Below are positions 18,445-26,863 of a DNA stretch of 64,000 nt, piece by piece. A model generated the notes under the pieces. That model saw only the letters and a program-made list of their open reading frames with translations. It had not been told where the DNA came from and made no database searches. The first letter of the stretch is position 1. Every line of letters begins with the position of its first letter. The position numbers and the translations under genes were made by a program. This DNA is from Gilliamella sp. ESL0441 (GTDB lineage: Bacteria > Pseudomonadota > Gammaproteobacteria > Enterobacterales > Orbaceae), in NCBI RefSeq assembly GCF_019469185.1, contig NZ_CP048264.1, positions 1,178,001 to 1,242,000 on the forward strand, written 5' to 3'.

Positions 18445-18852
18445 ATGAAAATAGCCTCTAAGATAATTGGATTGTTTTTATTTGCATTTGTGCTTATCGC
18501 TTGTTCAACAGCCGAAAGTACACCAGAAAAATTAGCGGAAACATATGTAAAGGCTATGTTTGATGGTGATGCAGATAAAGTTTATAAATTACTATACATT
18601 CAAAAGAATGATGACAATTCAGAAACAAAAACCTTTATTAAAGGTAAACTCTCCCAGATGATAGCGAAGACAGCAGAACAAGCAAAAAAACATGGCGGTT
18701 TTGATAAAACTGAAATATTAAATGTCAATTACCGAAACGAAGCGAAAGATGCTGCTATAGTTATCACATCTATCATTTTTAAAGATGGTACAAAAAAGGA
18801 AGAAAGAATAAAGGTTATTAAAATTGATGACAAATGGTTACTTAATTTTTAA
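18445..18852 (+). CDS. Small lipoprotein with an NTF2-like (DUF4878-type) fold
   Basis: 135-residue lipoprotein with signal peptide and lipobox (FVLIAC-S, Cys about residue 20). The mature part begins PEKLAETYVKAMFDGDADKVYKLLY and ends IKVIKIDDKWLLNF, a layout typical of DUF4878 proteins, which adopt an NTF2-like cone. It is a clear paralogue of the gene at 19124: both have (A)xx(Y/F)VKA..DGD.DK..KLLYI, a central helical segment with KHGG/LHGG, and the same ending. The function is unknown; probably an envelope protein. Confidence 0.75.
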   Translation: MKIASKIIGLFLFAFVLIACSTAESTPEKLAETYVKAMFDGDADKVYKLLYIQKNDDNSETKTFIKGKLSQMIAKTAEQAKKHGGFDKTEILNVNYRNEAKDAAIVITSIIFKDGTKKEERIKVIKIDDKWLLNF

Positions 18853-18938
18853 TTAAATCTTTTCAAAATTAAAATGTCATTTTAGTTTTGATAAAACAGT
18901 TTCAATTTAATAACTTTCAATATAGAGTTCTTCAAACA

Positions 18939-18970
18939 AAGGGTAAGAAAAGTTACCCTTATTTTAAATA
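18939..18970 (+). terminator. Probable intrinsic terminator after the first lipoprotein gene
   Basis: An 8-bp perfect stem AAGGGTAA/TTACCCTT with a 6-base loop is followed by ATTTTAAAT. The same AAAGGGTA/TACCCTTT design recurs after the second lipoprotein gene (19559-19591), consistent with tandem duplication of gene plus terminator. The T-run is short. Confidence 0.65.
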
Positions 18971-19123
18971 AAAAATTTTTATTTAAACCAAATAATAAGC
19001 GGATCATTCTAAAAAAGCTACTTTAAAAAAAAATGATTAAATAGTATTATTTTCATGCCTTTTCTTAATTTATAAATATAGGGAAAAGCCAATTAACTAT
19101 AATCAAAAAAGGGTAAAGAAAAA

Positions 19124-19534
19124 ATGAAATTAGCATTAAAATATTTAAGTATTTTTTTATTAGCTATTATTGTTACAGCATGTTCTTCCGATAATAAACC
19201 TGAATTGGTCGCTCAAGAATTTGTAAAAGCTGGTTATGATGGCGATTTAGATAAACTTTTAAAGTTACTGTACATCGATGAAAAACAAAAATTCGATGAA
19301 ATTGACACTAAAGAGTTAATGAAAAGCAAATTTAAAGAGGTTATTAAAGAAGCTCAAGCTATTTCTAAATTACATGGTGGTCTAGATAAAATTGAAAATT
19401 CATCAGTAAATTATAAAAGTAATAAAACTGAAGCAGATGTTGAATCAGTTATTCTTTTTAAAGACGGATTTAAAGCTGATTCTAAATTATCTTTAATTAA
19501 GATCAATGATGACTGGCTTATCAATTTTTACTAA
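19124..19534 (+). CDS. Small lipoprotein, paralogue of the 18445 gene
   Basis: 136-residue lipoprotein with lipobox IIVTAC-SS and a DUF4878/NTF2-like mature region (PELVAQEFVKAGYDGDLDKLLKLLYIDE ... LSLIKINDDWLINFY). It matches the preceding lipoprotein along its whole length at moderate identity. A ribosome-binding site-like GGGTAAAGAAAA precedes the ATG. Tandem paralogues with separate terminators suggest gene duplication and divergence. No partner enzyme is visible except the YiiX-like hydrolase immediately downstream. The function is unknown. Confidence 0.75.
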   Translation: MKLALKYLSIFLLAIIVTACSSDNKPELVAQEFVKAGYDGDLDKLLKLLYIDEKQKFDEIDTKELMKSKFKEVIKEAQAISKLHGGLDKIENSSVNYKSNKTEADVESVILFKDGFKADSKLSLIKINDDWLINFY

Positions 19535-19558
19535 GTATTTAGAAAGTTCTCATCAGCT

Positions 19559-19591
19559 AAAAAGGGTAAATGAAACAATAATACCCTTTTT
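19559..19591 (+). terminator. Intrinsic terminator after the second lipoprotein gene
   Basis: Stem AAAAAGGGTA / TACCCTTTTT with a 13-base loop, followed by AATTAA. The right arm supplies the T-run. Confidence 0.75.
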
Positions 19592-19617
19592 AATTAACAC
19601 ATTAGTTAAATTTAAAT

Positions 19618-20232
19618 ATGCTATCTAGTCGCTATCTTTTTATTGTTCTTTTTTTGGGGATTTCATCTGTTTTTGCCAATCCGCCCAGCAATGTTTTTGA
19701 TAAAACTTTCGACTATCGTTCGAAAATAAGAGTGGGAGATTGGATTTTTAGAAAAGGGGTGAATATTGATAGTATGATCATTAATCAATTAGGGGGCGGA
19801 GAATTTTCCCATATTGGTATGGTCATTTCGGTTGAGGATGAAATTAAAATAATTCATGCGACAACAGATGATGATGGAAATAACATAAATCAAGTTATTA
19901 TATCAACGCTAGCAGAATTTATAACGCCAGAACTTGCACAAAAATATGCAATAGCAAGACCTAATTTTATTTCAGATACACAATTTGAGCAAATTATTGC
20001 TGAACTAGTTAGCAAACAAGGCGCACCATTTATTTTAGCGCCTCGTGATAAAGAACATTTATACTGTACGACTTTCCTTTATGACGCTATTATTAAATTT
20101 CAACCTAATTTTAAAGTCGAATGGAAATATGCAAATTTCCCATTACTTAACGGTGTTTATCTTTTTCCAAGCGCATTTGCTAATCACGAAAATATTTCGT
20201 GGATCTACCGATATCCAGAAGAAAATCAATAA
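19618..20232 (+). CDS. Secreted YiiX/YebB-like permuted papain-fold hydrolase
   Basis: 204-residue protein with an N-terminal signal peptide (LFIVLFLGISSVFA followed by NPPS). The mature region matches the circularly permuted NlpC/P60 (YiiX-like, DUF830) fold: RVGDWIFRKG, then the His motif GEFSHIGMVISVE, and the Cys in the C-terminal LYCTTFLYDAI. Family members are thought to be amidases or thioesterases acting on peptides or lipids; the substrate here is unknown. The expected Cys-His pair is present. It lies 84 bp after the second lipoprotein gene, behind that gene's terminator. Confidence 0.78.
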   Translation: MLSSRYLFIVLFLGISSVFANPPSNVFDKTFDYRSKIRVGDWIFRKGVNIDSMIINQLGGGEFSHIGMVISVEDEIKIIHATTDDDGNNINQVIISTLAEFITPELAQKYAIARPNFISDTQFEQIIAELVSKQGAPFILAPRDKEHLYCTTFLYDAIIKFQPNFKVEWKYANFPLLNGVYLFPSAFANHENISWIYRYPEENQ

Positions 20233-20418
20233 CAAAGTACTTGTTTAATCTTTGTATTAAATAGGAACTTATATATTATGTCTTCAAATTTTAAATCATG
20301 CTCAATGATTAACCTAACTGAATTGTCAATTCATGTCTATTTTGTGTCAGGATAAGTGCGAAAAATGACTAATTATGTTATAAGATAAATGATTGCTGTA
20401 ATTATAATCTAATTGATC

Positions 20419-20447
20419 TTGACGTATAAACATGCCAATGCTAATAT
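20419..20447 (+). promoter_or_regulatory. Predicted sigma-70 promoter for tRNA-Cys
   Basis: TTGACG (20419-20424), a 17-bp spacer and TAATAT (20442-20447) lie 27 bp before the tRNA gene. A GCC discriminator-like stretch follows, as at many stable RNA promoters. Confidence 0.65.
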
Positions 20448-20474
20448 TTGCCACCTATTCAGTTAGACCTCAAC

Positions 20475-20548
20475 GGCGCGTTGGCAGAGTGGCCATGCTG
20501 CGGATTGCAAATCCGTCTACCTCAGTTCGATTCTGGGACGCGCCTCCA
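20475..20548 (+). tRNA. tRNA-Cys (GCA)
   Basis: 74-nt cloverleaf including an encoded CCA end. Acceptor GGCGCGT pairs fully with ACGCGCC. The anticodon arm CGGAT-TGCAA-ATCCG places GCA at 20507-20509, and the T arm contains GTTCGATTC. A single tRNA gene with its own promoter. Confidence 0.95.
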
Positions 20549-20688
20549 TTAAATTCCTAAAAAACCCATATCCCTTTCAAACTTAATCTTACGTTATTTT
20601 ATTAAATTTTATTTTAAACTAATTGCTATATTGTTTAAAAAAGAGTACAAATAATAGTCAATTATAGGTATTCTTTAGTTGACTAACT

Positions 20689-20880
20689 ATGAGCTACTTT
20701 AATTATCATGCAAAAGCAAAAAAATTAATCAAAGATGGTTTTCTTCTTGGCTATGAGTTTGTAGATAATTGGAATGGAATTAAACCCGCTTTGGTGTTGT
20801 ATTTTGTGAACGAGAAGCCTATGCCAATCAGAGAGTATCGCTGGGAAGAGTATTTCCCCCTTATTGATAAAGAAATCTAA
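20689..20880 (+). CDS. Small conserved protein (63 aa), function unknown
   Basis: The 63-residue protein MSYFNYHAKAKKLI...LGYEFVDNW...ALVLYF...PMPIREYRWEEYFPLI resembles a widespread family of 60-70-residue bacterial proteins that databases often label 'thermostable hemolysin delta-VPH'. That name is doubtful and I do not endorse it. It has no signal peptide or membrane helix. It is monocistronic between tRNA-Cys and yegQ. Confidence 0.7.
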   Translation: MSYFNYHAKAKKLIKDGFLLGYEFVDNWNGIKPALVLYFVNEKPMPIREYRWEEYFPLIDKEI

Positions 20881-21166
20881 AACGGTTAGTGGTTAGCCAG
20901 ATAGCTATCCATTCACTGTTATATGATTGGTAAAATAATAATTACATTTGGTTGGAAAATTTAATAATTGCGTATTTAAATAATCAGCTATGAATTTAAT
21001 CGTATTTTTAATGAAATTCCCTTTTAAATTCTATCAAGTTAGGATTTGTTAAGTTCATCTTTAAATAAATTTGCCAAGCTCTAGCCTAAAGCGTAAAATG
21101 CCCACCTATTTTTGCTTAACCTATTACTGCTGAGTAATACTGACTTGAAATCAGAGGCATTTTTTA

Positions 21167-22510
21167 ATGACAAATTTATACCCAAAACCTGAGTTACTTT
21201 CGCCTGCCGGTTCTCTTAAAAATATGCGTTATGCGTTTGCTTATGGTGCAGATGCTGTTTATGCCGGTCAACCTCGTTATAGTTTGCGTGTTCGCAATAA
21301 TGAATTTAATCATGAAAACTTAGCTATCGGGATTAACGAAGCCCACGCACAGGGTAAAAAGTTTTATGTGGTTGTGAATATTGCACCACATAATTCAAAA
21401 CTCAAAACGTTTATTCGTGATCTTGAACCCATTGTTAATATGAAACCCGATGCCTTTATTATGTCTGATCCGGGGTTAATTATGCTTGTTCGTGAGCATT
21501 TTCCAGAAATGGAGATTCACTTATCGGTGCAATCCAATGCTGTGAACTGGGCAACGGTCAAATTTTGGCACAAAATGGGATTAACACGTGTTGTGTTATC
21601 TCGAGAACTGTCTCTTGATGAGATTGCCGAAATACGTGAAAAAGTTCCTGAGATGGAATTAGAAGTGTTTATTCATGGTGCACTTTGTATGGCGTATTCT
21701 GGGCGTTGTCTGTTATCAGGTTATATTAATAAACGTGATTCTAACCAAGGTACATGTACTAACGCATGCCGTTGGGAATACAAAGTTGCCGAAGGAAAAG
21801 AAGATGAAGTAGGGCAGATCGTTCATAAATGTGAACCCATACCGGTACAACAAGTTGAACCTACACTTGGCATTGGTCAAACAACAAATAAAGTATTTAT
21901 GTTAGAAGAATCAGGTCGACCGGGTGAATACATGCAAGCATTCGAAGATGAGCATGGAACTTATATCATGAATTCTAAAGATTTAAGAGCGGTAGAACTA
22001 GTAGAAGATTTGACTAAAATAGGTGTCCACTCATTGAAAATTGAGGGGCGTACCAAGTCCTTTTATTACTGTGCAAGAACGGCACAAGTGTATCGTCAAG
22101 CGATAGATGCTGCAAGCGAAGGTAAGCCATTTGATCCTCGTTTGTTGGCTGAACTTGATTCTTTAGCGCATCGCGGTTATACCGAAGGCTTTTTGCGTCG
22201 TCATAAGCATGAAGATATGCAAAATTATGTTCACAGTCATTCTGTATCCGACAGACAACAGTTTGTGGGGGAATTTAGTGGTGAACGTCTAAATGGTTTA
22301 GCAGAAATTATTGTTAAGAATAAGTTCTCAGTGGGTGATAGTGTTGAGATGATGACACCAAAAGGTAACATGACTTTTACTATTGAACGTATGGAGAATA
22401 AAAAAGGGCAACCAGTACCTGCGGGATTAGGTGATGGGCATATTGTTTATATCCCTATCCCAGAAGAAATCGATTTAAATTATGCATTATTAATGCGTAA
22501 TTTTGACTAA
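21167..22510 (+). CDS. yegQ: U32-family tRNA 5-hydroxyuridine synthesis protein YegQ/TrhP
   Basis: Peptidase-U32-like protein (YegQ, renamed TrhP) that hydroxylates U34 in a set of tRNAs to 5-hydroxyuridine using a prephenate-dependent route. The 447 residues begin with KPELLSPAGSLKNMRYAFAYGADAVYAGQPRYSLRVRNN. They contain the EVFIHGALCMAYSGRCLLSGYI and CTNACRW cysteine motifs, which probably hold an iron-sulfur cluster, and SLKIEGRTKSFYYCARTAQVYRQAID. These distinguish it from RlhA (YdcP) and the shorter UbiU/UbiV. It converges on proA. Confidence 0.9.
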   Translation: MTNLYPKPELLSPAGSLKNMRYAFAYGADAVYAGQPRYSLRVRNNEFNHENLAIGINEAHAQGKKFYVVVNIAPHNSKLKTFIRDLEPIVNMKPDAFIMSDPGLIMLVREHFPEMEIHLSVQSNAVNWATVKFWHKMGLTRVVLSRELSLDEIAEIREKVPEMELEVFIHGALCMAYSGRCLLSGYINKRDSNQGTCTNACRWEYKVAEGKEDEVGQIVHKCEPIPVQQVEPTLGIGQTTNKVFMLEESGRPGEYMQAFEDEHGTYIMNSKDLRAVELVEDLTKIGVHSLKIEGRTKSFYYCARTAQVYRQAIDAASEGKPFDPRLLAELDSLAHRGYTEGFLRRHKHEDMQNYVHSHSVSDRQQFVGEFSGERLNGLAEIIVKNKFSVGDSVEMMTPKGNMTFTIERMENKKGQPVPAGLGDGHIVYIPIPEEIDLNYALLMRNFD

Positions 22511-22518
22511 ATATTGAA

Positions 22519-22553
22519 GTATCAACTGTCAGGTGTTACTGAACAGTTGATAC
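22519..22553. terminator. Hairpin between convergent yegQ and proA
   Basis: A perfect 11-bp inverted repeat GTATCAACTGT/ACAGTTGATAC with a 13-base loop fills the 47-bp gap between the two stop codons. It is placed to act as a bidirectional terminator, but neither side has a strong T-run. Confidence 0.55.
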
Positions 22554-22557
22554 AGAT

Positions 22558-23811
22558 TTATTGACGAATTAAATCATCCCCAATACCTATCCACTTATAG
22601 GTTGTTAATGCTTCAAGTCCCATAGGGCCTCTGGCATGTAATTTTTGAGTACTTACAGCCACTTCAGCGCCTAAGCCAAATTGTCCACCGTCGGTAAAAC
22701 GTGTCGAGGCGTTGACATATACCGCTGCTGCATCGACTTGATTAACAAATTGTTCAGCATTAGTTAAGTTACGGGTTAAGATTGATTCTGAATGACCACT
22801 TCCATATTCTCGTATATGTTCTATTGCATTTTCGAGAGAATCGACGATAACAACATTAAGGTCTTTTGATAGCCATTCTTGACGTAACTCTTCATCTTTT
22901 ATCGGAAATACATGAGCTTTATTTGAGTTTAACATTTCAATTGTGCGCTTATCTGCATGTAAGGTAACCTCATTATCCGTCATTATTTGACTGAATATCG
23001 GCATGAACATTGGCGCAATTTTATGATGAACTAATAATGTTTCCAGTGTATTACAAGTACTAGGCCGCTGTGTTTTGGCATTAATAATAATGGCTAAAGC
23101 TTTATCAAAATCAGCACTTTCATCAACAAAAATATGACAGACACCAATACCACCTGTAATGACAGGGATAGTAGATTGCTCACGGCATAACTGATGGAGT
23201 GCCATGCCACCTCTCGGAATAATCATATCAATGTACTTATCGAGTTTAAGTAATTCGTTAATATATTTTCGGTCAGGATTGTCTATATATTGTATGGCGG
23301 TTTGTGGTAATCCAACTTGTGATAAGGCTTGTTGAATAACGTCAATAATCGCTATATTAGTTTTGAGCGTTTCTTTGCCGCCTCTGAGTATCGCTGCGTT
23401 ACCTGTTTTTAAGCAAAGCGTTGCGATATCTATGGTTACATTTGGACGAGCTTCATAAATTACACCAATTACACCTAATGGCACTCTGTGACGTTGTAAC
23501 TTTAAACCACTGTCTAACGTTGACCCATCAATAATTTCACCTATAGGATCCTTCAATGTGATAACTTTACGAACATCATTGGCAATCGATGATAATCGTT
23601 CAGGGGTTAGCAGTAGTCGATCAACAATGGCATCACTTAAACCTTGTTCTTTTGCTAATTTTATATCGTGCGCATTAGCTGTTAGAATCAGGGTACTTTG
23701 TGCTTCTAATAAATCGGCAATGACCGTAAGTACTTTATTTTTCGTAGCAGTAGGGCATTGTGCTAATTGGTATGCAGCTTGTTTTGCTGATTTTCCGATT
23801 TTATTTAACAT
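22558..23811 (-). CDS. proA: Gamma-glutamyl phosphate reductase ProA
   Basis: Second step of proline synthesis: NADPH-dependent reduction of gamma-glutamyl phosphate to glutamate semialdehyde. The 417 residues equal the E. coli enzyme in length. Visible signatures are [53 protein letters not shown], and the active Cys region [18 protein letters not shown]. In E. coli proA directly follows proB; here about 1.9 kb with three small genes and duplication debris separates them on the same strand. Confidence 0.95.
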   Translation of the reverse strand: MLNKIGKSAKQAAYQLAQCPTATKNKVLTVIADLLEAQSTLILTANAHDIKLAKEQGLSDAIVDRLLLTPERLSSIANDVRKVITLKDPIGEIIDGSTLDSGLKLQRHRVPLGVIGVIYEARPNVTIDIATLCLKTGNAAILRGGKETLKTNIAIIDVIQQALSQVGLPQTAIQYIDNPDRKYINELLKLDKYIDMIIPRGGMALHQLCREQSTIPVITGGIGVCHIFVDESADFDKALAIIINAKTQRPSTCNTLETLLVHHKIAPMFMPIFSQIMTDNEVTLHADKRTIEMLNSNKAHVFPIKDEELRQEWLSKDLNVVIVDSLENAIEHIREYGSGHSESILTRNLTNAEQFVNQVDAAAVYVNASTRFTDGGQFGLGAEVAVSTQKLHARGPMGLEALTTYKWIGIGDDLIRQ

Positions 23812-23822
23812 TCATTAGACCT

Positions 23823-24353
23823 TTAAAGATTACTTTTTAAACTTTGCTTTATAAGCTCAACTTTTTGCAAAAACAATTGTTTTTCATCGTCTAACATCAT
23901 ATCAAGATCAACTGAGTAAAGTTGAGCTTCATTATTAACAAAATGATGAATGATTATTTCATTGCGATTTATATTATCAATATCAATAATATTTTTAAAT
24001 AAGATACAACTCATTTTATTTTTATTTGAACTATTAATAAAAATATAAACTATAAAAAACAGGGTAAAGAGTAATAAATCGATTAATCTAAACCTATTAT
24101 CATTAATTGTTATAAATGTATCACCTAAAATAATATATTTTTCCGTCCAGCGTAATAGTAAATAAATTATCATTAAAATAATGATATAACCAAATTGTAT
24201 GGATATTTTTATAAATGGTGCAACCAAAAAGAAAATGACATATAACGCAATCAAAATTATGATAAAAGTTTTAATATATCGACGTCGGTAGAATATTATA
24301 TCTTTTCCATCTTTTTGCCAATTTTCACGATAACTATCAATTTGAATACTCAT
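23823..24353 (-). CDS. Membrane protein of unknown function, paralogue of the 24546 gene
   Basis: 176-residue protein with two N-terminal hydrophobic helices as a hairpin (about residues 28-70), a third hydrophobic segment near residues 90-110, and a cytoplasmic C-terminal part ending DDEKQLFLQKVELIKQSL. The C-terminus is related to that of the neighbouring 24546 gene (DDRQEFLETLHTIF), and both have the twin-helix hairpin (bacterial PH-domain-like layout). I cannot name the family with confidence. It lies between proA and proB on the same strand. Confidence 0.65.
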   Translation of the reverse strand: MSIQIDSYRENWQKDGKDIIFYRRRYIKTFIIILIALYVIFFLVAPFIKISIQFGYIIILMIIYLLLRWTEKYIILGDTFITINDNRFRLIDLLLFTLFFIVYIFINSSNKNKMSCILFKNIIDIDNINRNEIIIHHFVNNEAQLYSVDLDMMLDDEKQLFLQKVELIKQSLKSNL

Positions 24354-24545
24354 TTGATATAACCTTATTTGATTATTTTTATAGAAAATTAAACTAAAAA
24401 TAATGCTAACAATATACTCTATTTATACAATATTTTTGATAGTCAATGAAAAAAGAAAAGATAACTAAATATTCTGATATAGTGATTGGAATATAATTAA
24501 TTTTTCCAGTAAAGATTAGTTGTTCTTTACTGGAAAGCATTTATT

Positions 24546-24965
24546 TTATACTTCTTTATCTTTGAAAATGGTATGTAAAGTCTCTAAAAACTCTTGTCTG
24601 TCATCTTTTTTCAGCACTTGTAAAGATATTTTCAAAGTTGATTCTTCACCAGTTATTTTATTACAATAATCTATAAACACTTTTTTGGGGTCATATCTAA
24701 CTGATTTTACTTCATCAAAAAGCACACTTGTTTTTCCTCTTGCAATTCCTGGTTGATGAGAAATGAAGTCTTTATCTATAATGACATATTCCATAAAATA
24801 TTGTACAATCAGTAAAATTAAAACTATTATGAATATAACAGTATTAAACCATAGCTCTGGGGCAATGCTTAGTAAAAAAAACATAGCAATTAAGATAAAT
24901 ATAATGCGGAATATAACTAAGTTTCGTGCATAAAAGTATTTTATATTTTGATCTTTGGTTTCCAT
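24546..24965 (-). CDS. Membrane protein of unknown function (PH-domain-like layout)
   Basis: 139 residues: two adjacent hydrophobic helices (about residues 13-58, IIFILIAMFFLLSIAP and FIIVLILLIVQYFMEYVI) followed by a soluble segment (ISHQPGIARGKTSVLFDEVKSVRYDPKKVFIDY) that resembles small bacterial PH-like domains. A strong AAAGGAGGA site precedes the ATG. It is a paralogue of the 23823 gene and of the decayed fragment at 25621-25682. The function is unknown. Confidence 0.65.
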   Translation of the reverse strand: METKDQNIKYFYARNLVIFRIIFILIAMFFLLSIAPELWFNTVIFIIVLILLIVQYFMEYVIIDKDFISHQPGIARGKTSVLFDEVKSVRYDPKKVFIDYCNKITGEESTLKISLQVLKKDDRQEFLETLHTIFKDKEV

Positions 24966-25001
24966 TAGTATCCTCCTTTTCTAATAATATCCTTATTAAT
25001 C

Positions 25002-25292
25002 CTAAATATTGCGTCGTTCATCTAAGGATTTGTCAACTCCTTGATTGAAAATCTTTTTACCACCGAATACACCTATTAATCCTAAAGGAATGAAAAAAAT
25101 ACTGCCAATAATGATTAATGTACCACTTAATTTTTTATTGCTTCCGGCTAGAAATATCCCGATTGTGCTGATTGTTGCAAATATTAATGCTATAGGTGTT
25201 ATAGCCCTATGTAAATCATTAAACTCCCCATTTAATGCAATTATTAATGTACCAAACCAATTCACTATTAATCCTGCTATAGCTAATCCCAT
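25002..25292 (-). CDS. Small three-helix membrane protein, unknown function
   Basis: 96 residues with about three hydrophobic helices (MGLAIAGLIVNWFGTLIIAL, ITPIALIFATISTIGIFLAG and LIIIGSIFFIPLGLIGVFGG) and a charged C-terminal tail (GVDKSLDERRNI). AAGGAAATAAA precedes the ATG. It forms a likely operon with the 24546 gene (36-bp gap). It lies just before the duplicated proB fragment. I do not recognise the family. Confidence 0.6.
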   Translation of the reverse strand: MGLAIAGLIVNWFGTLIIALNGEFNDLHRAITPIALIFATISTIGIFLAGSNKKLSGTLIIIGSIFFIPLGLIGVFGGKKIFNQGVDKSLDERRNI

Positions 25293-25313
25293 AATTTTAT
25301 TTCCTTATTGTAA

Positions 25314-25455
25314 TTATCTGATAATCATATCATTCCGATTTACGGTGACTGATCCATATTTATAGCCAATAATCTGGCAAATTTTTTGTGAGTGTTGCCC
25401 TGCATTCTGTCTTAATATATCGCAGCTATAAAAGCTCACAAAACGAGCAACATTT
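25314..25455 (-). pseudogene. Decayed duplicate of the 3' end of proB
   Basis: The minus strand reads ...NVARFVSFYSCDILRQNAGQ then HSQKICQIIGYKYGSVTVNR then NDMIIR-stop. This aligns without gaps to the last 45 or so residues of the complete ProB at 25721 ([20 protein letters not shown], then [20 protein letters not shown], then NDMIIKLNI). The nucleotide match is also collinear over about 135 bp. Upstream of residue IENVAR the similarity ends. It encodes part of the PUA domain only and lacks any start, so it is a non-functional remnant. Confidence 0.85.
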
Positions 25456-25620
25456 TCTATTAATTTATTATAATTATCAATAAGTTTCTAAAAATTCTTC
25501 TCTATATTGATAATACATCTAAGTGATAATGCACGGTTATCGGGCTTGTTTTCTTAACTTTTTCGATTTTAGAGGTGGTAATCAATTTCAATACAAAATT
25601 TTATAGTCTTTTAATATAAT

Positions 25621-25682
25621 CTATCTTCTTTATCACTAAATACGCAGTGTAAGATATTCAAAAAGTCAGTTTTCGTTTTATT
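25621..25682 (-). pseudogene. Decayed C-terminal fragment of a third paralogue of the 24546 membrane protein
   Basis: The minus strand encodes TDFLNILHCVFSDKED, matching the C-terminus QEFLETLHTIFKDKEV of the 24546 gene, with collinear nucleotide similarity over about 60 bp. No start or upstream coding part remains before the proB stop at 25721. With the proB fragment at 25314-25455 this fits an old tandem duplication of a block [small membrane gene + proB 3' end]. The DNA between 25456 and 25620 shows nothing else. Confidence 0.7.
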
Positions 25683-25720
25683 TATTAAATTAATTATAGA
25701 GAGGCTAAATGTGAAATATT

Positions 25721-26839
25721 TTATATGTTTAATTTAATAATCATATCATTTCGATGAACGGCAACTGAACCATATTCATAGCCAATAATTTGGCTAATTT
25801 CCAATGAGTGATGTCCTGCGATCTGTTGTAGTGCATCGCTATTATAACGACTGACTCCTCGGGCAATGGATTTGCCTGATTTATCACATATATCAACCAC
25901 TTCACCACGTGAAAAGGTTTGTGCAACTTTTGTAATTCCTTTTGGTAAAAGCGAACTACCATTATTTAAAATTGCATTAACTGCACCATCATCCAATATA
26001 AGTTTTCCTGCTATCGGTGCACCAAATATCCAATGTTTGCGATGTTCTAATGGTGTTTTTTGAGCAAGAAAACGAGTGCCGACCGATTTATTATTCATGA
26101 TATCGATAATTACATTGGGTCTGTTTCCTGCCGCTATAACAACTTCGATACCGGCACTTCCTGCGACTTCGGCAGCTTGTATTTTTGTGCTCATTCCACC
26201 GGTACCTAACCCTGAAACACTATCGCCTGCGATACTACGCAAATGATCGTCGATCTGTTCGATTTCTGAAATTAATTTAGCGTTTTTATCTGATCTAGGA
26301 TCGGCAGTATATAAACCTTCGATATCAGTTAATAAAATAAGTTTATCGGCTTCTGCTAAAATAGCCGCAAGTGCAGATAAATTATCATTATCGCCAACTT
26401 TAATTTCTGCTGTTGCTACCGCATCATTTTCATTGATAACGGGTACAATTTGGTTATCCAACATTGCTTTTAACACATCTTGAGCATTTAGGAATCTTTC
26501 ACGATCTTCTAAATCTGCACGTGTTAATAGCATTTGACCAATGTAAATTTTATAAATTGAAAACAGTTGTTCCCAAAGTTGGATGAGTTTACTTTGACCT
26601 ACAGAAGCAAGTAATTGTTTTGATGCAACCGTATTAGGTAGGTTAGGGTAGTTTAAATACTCTCGTCCGGCAGCAATCGCACCTGACGTTACAATAATAA
26701 CTTTATGACCTTCTTGATGTAAGATTGCACATTGTCGTATTAATTCTACTATCCGTGCACGATCTAGCTGTTTTGTCCCACTTGTTAATACGCTTGTACC
26801 CAATTTAACCACGACAACTTGCTGTTTTATGTTAGTCAT
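25721..26839 (-). CDS. proB: Glutamate 5-kinase ProB
   Basis: First step of proline synthesis: ATP-dependent phosphorylation of glutamate, feedback-inhibited by proline. The roughly 372-residue protein has an amino acid kinase domain ([73 protein letters not shown]) and a C-terminal PUA domain from about residue 280. I chose the ATG at 26839 (MTNIKQQ), nearest the E. coli length of 367; an ATG at 26851 is also in frame. It is upstream of proA on the same strand but separated by accessory genes, and 24 bp after frsA. Confidence 0.94.
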   Translation of the reverse strand: MTNIKQQVVVVKLGTSVLTSGTKQLDRARIVELIRQCAILHQEGHKVIIVTSGAIAAGREYLNYPNLPNTVASKQLLASVGQSKLIQLWEQLFSIYKIYIGQMLLTRADLEDRERFLNAQDVLKAMLDNQIVPVINENDAVATAEIKVGDNDNLSALAAILAEADKLILLTDIEGLYTADPRSDKNAKLISEIEQIDDHLRSIAGDSVSGLGTGGMSTKIQAAEVAGSAGIEVVIAAGNRPNVIIDIMNNKSVGTRFLAQKTPLEHRKHWIFGAPIAGKLILDDGAVNAILNNGSSLLPKGITKVAQTFSRGEVVDICDKSGKSIARGVSRYNSDALQQIAGHHSLEISQIIGYEYGSVAVHRNDMIIKLNI

Positions 26840-26863
26840 AACAATACTCATTTTATACTGGTA

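Noticed and set aside
20045..20248. 67-codon frame inside the YiiX-like gene
   Set aside because: A shifted frame within a well-supported gene with no features of its own.
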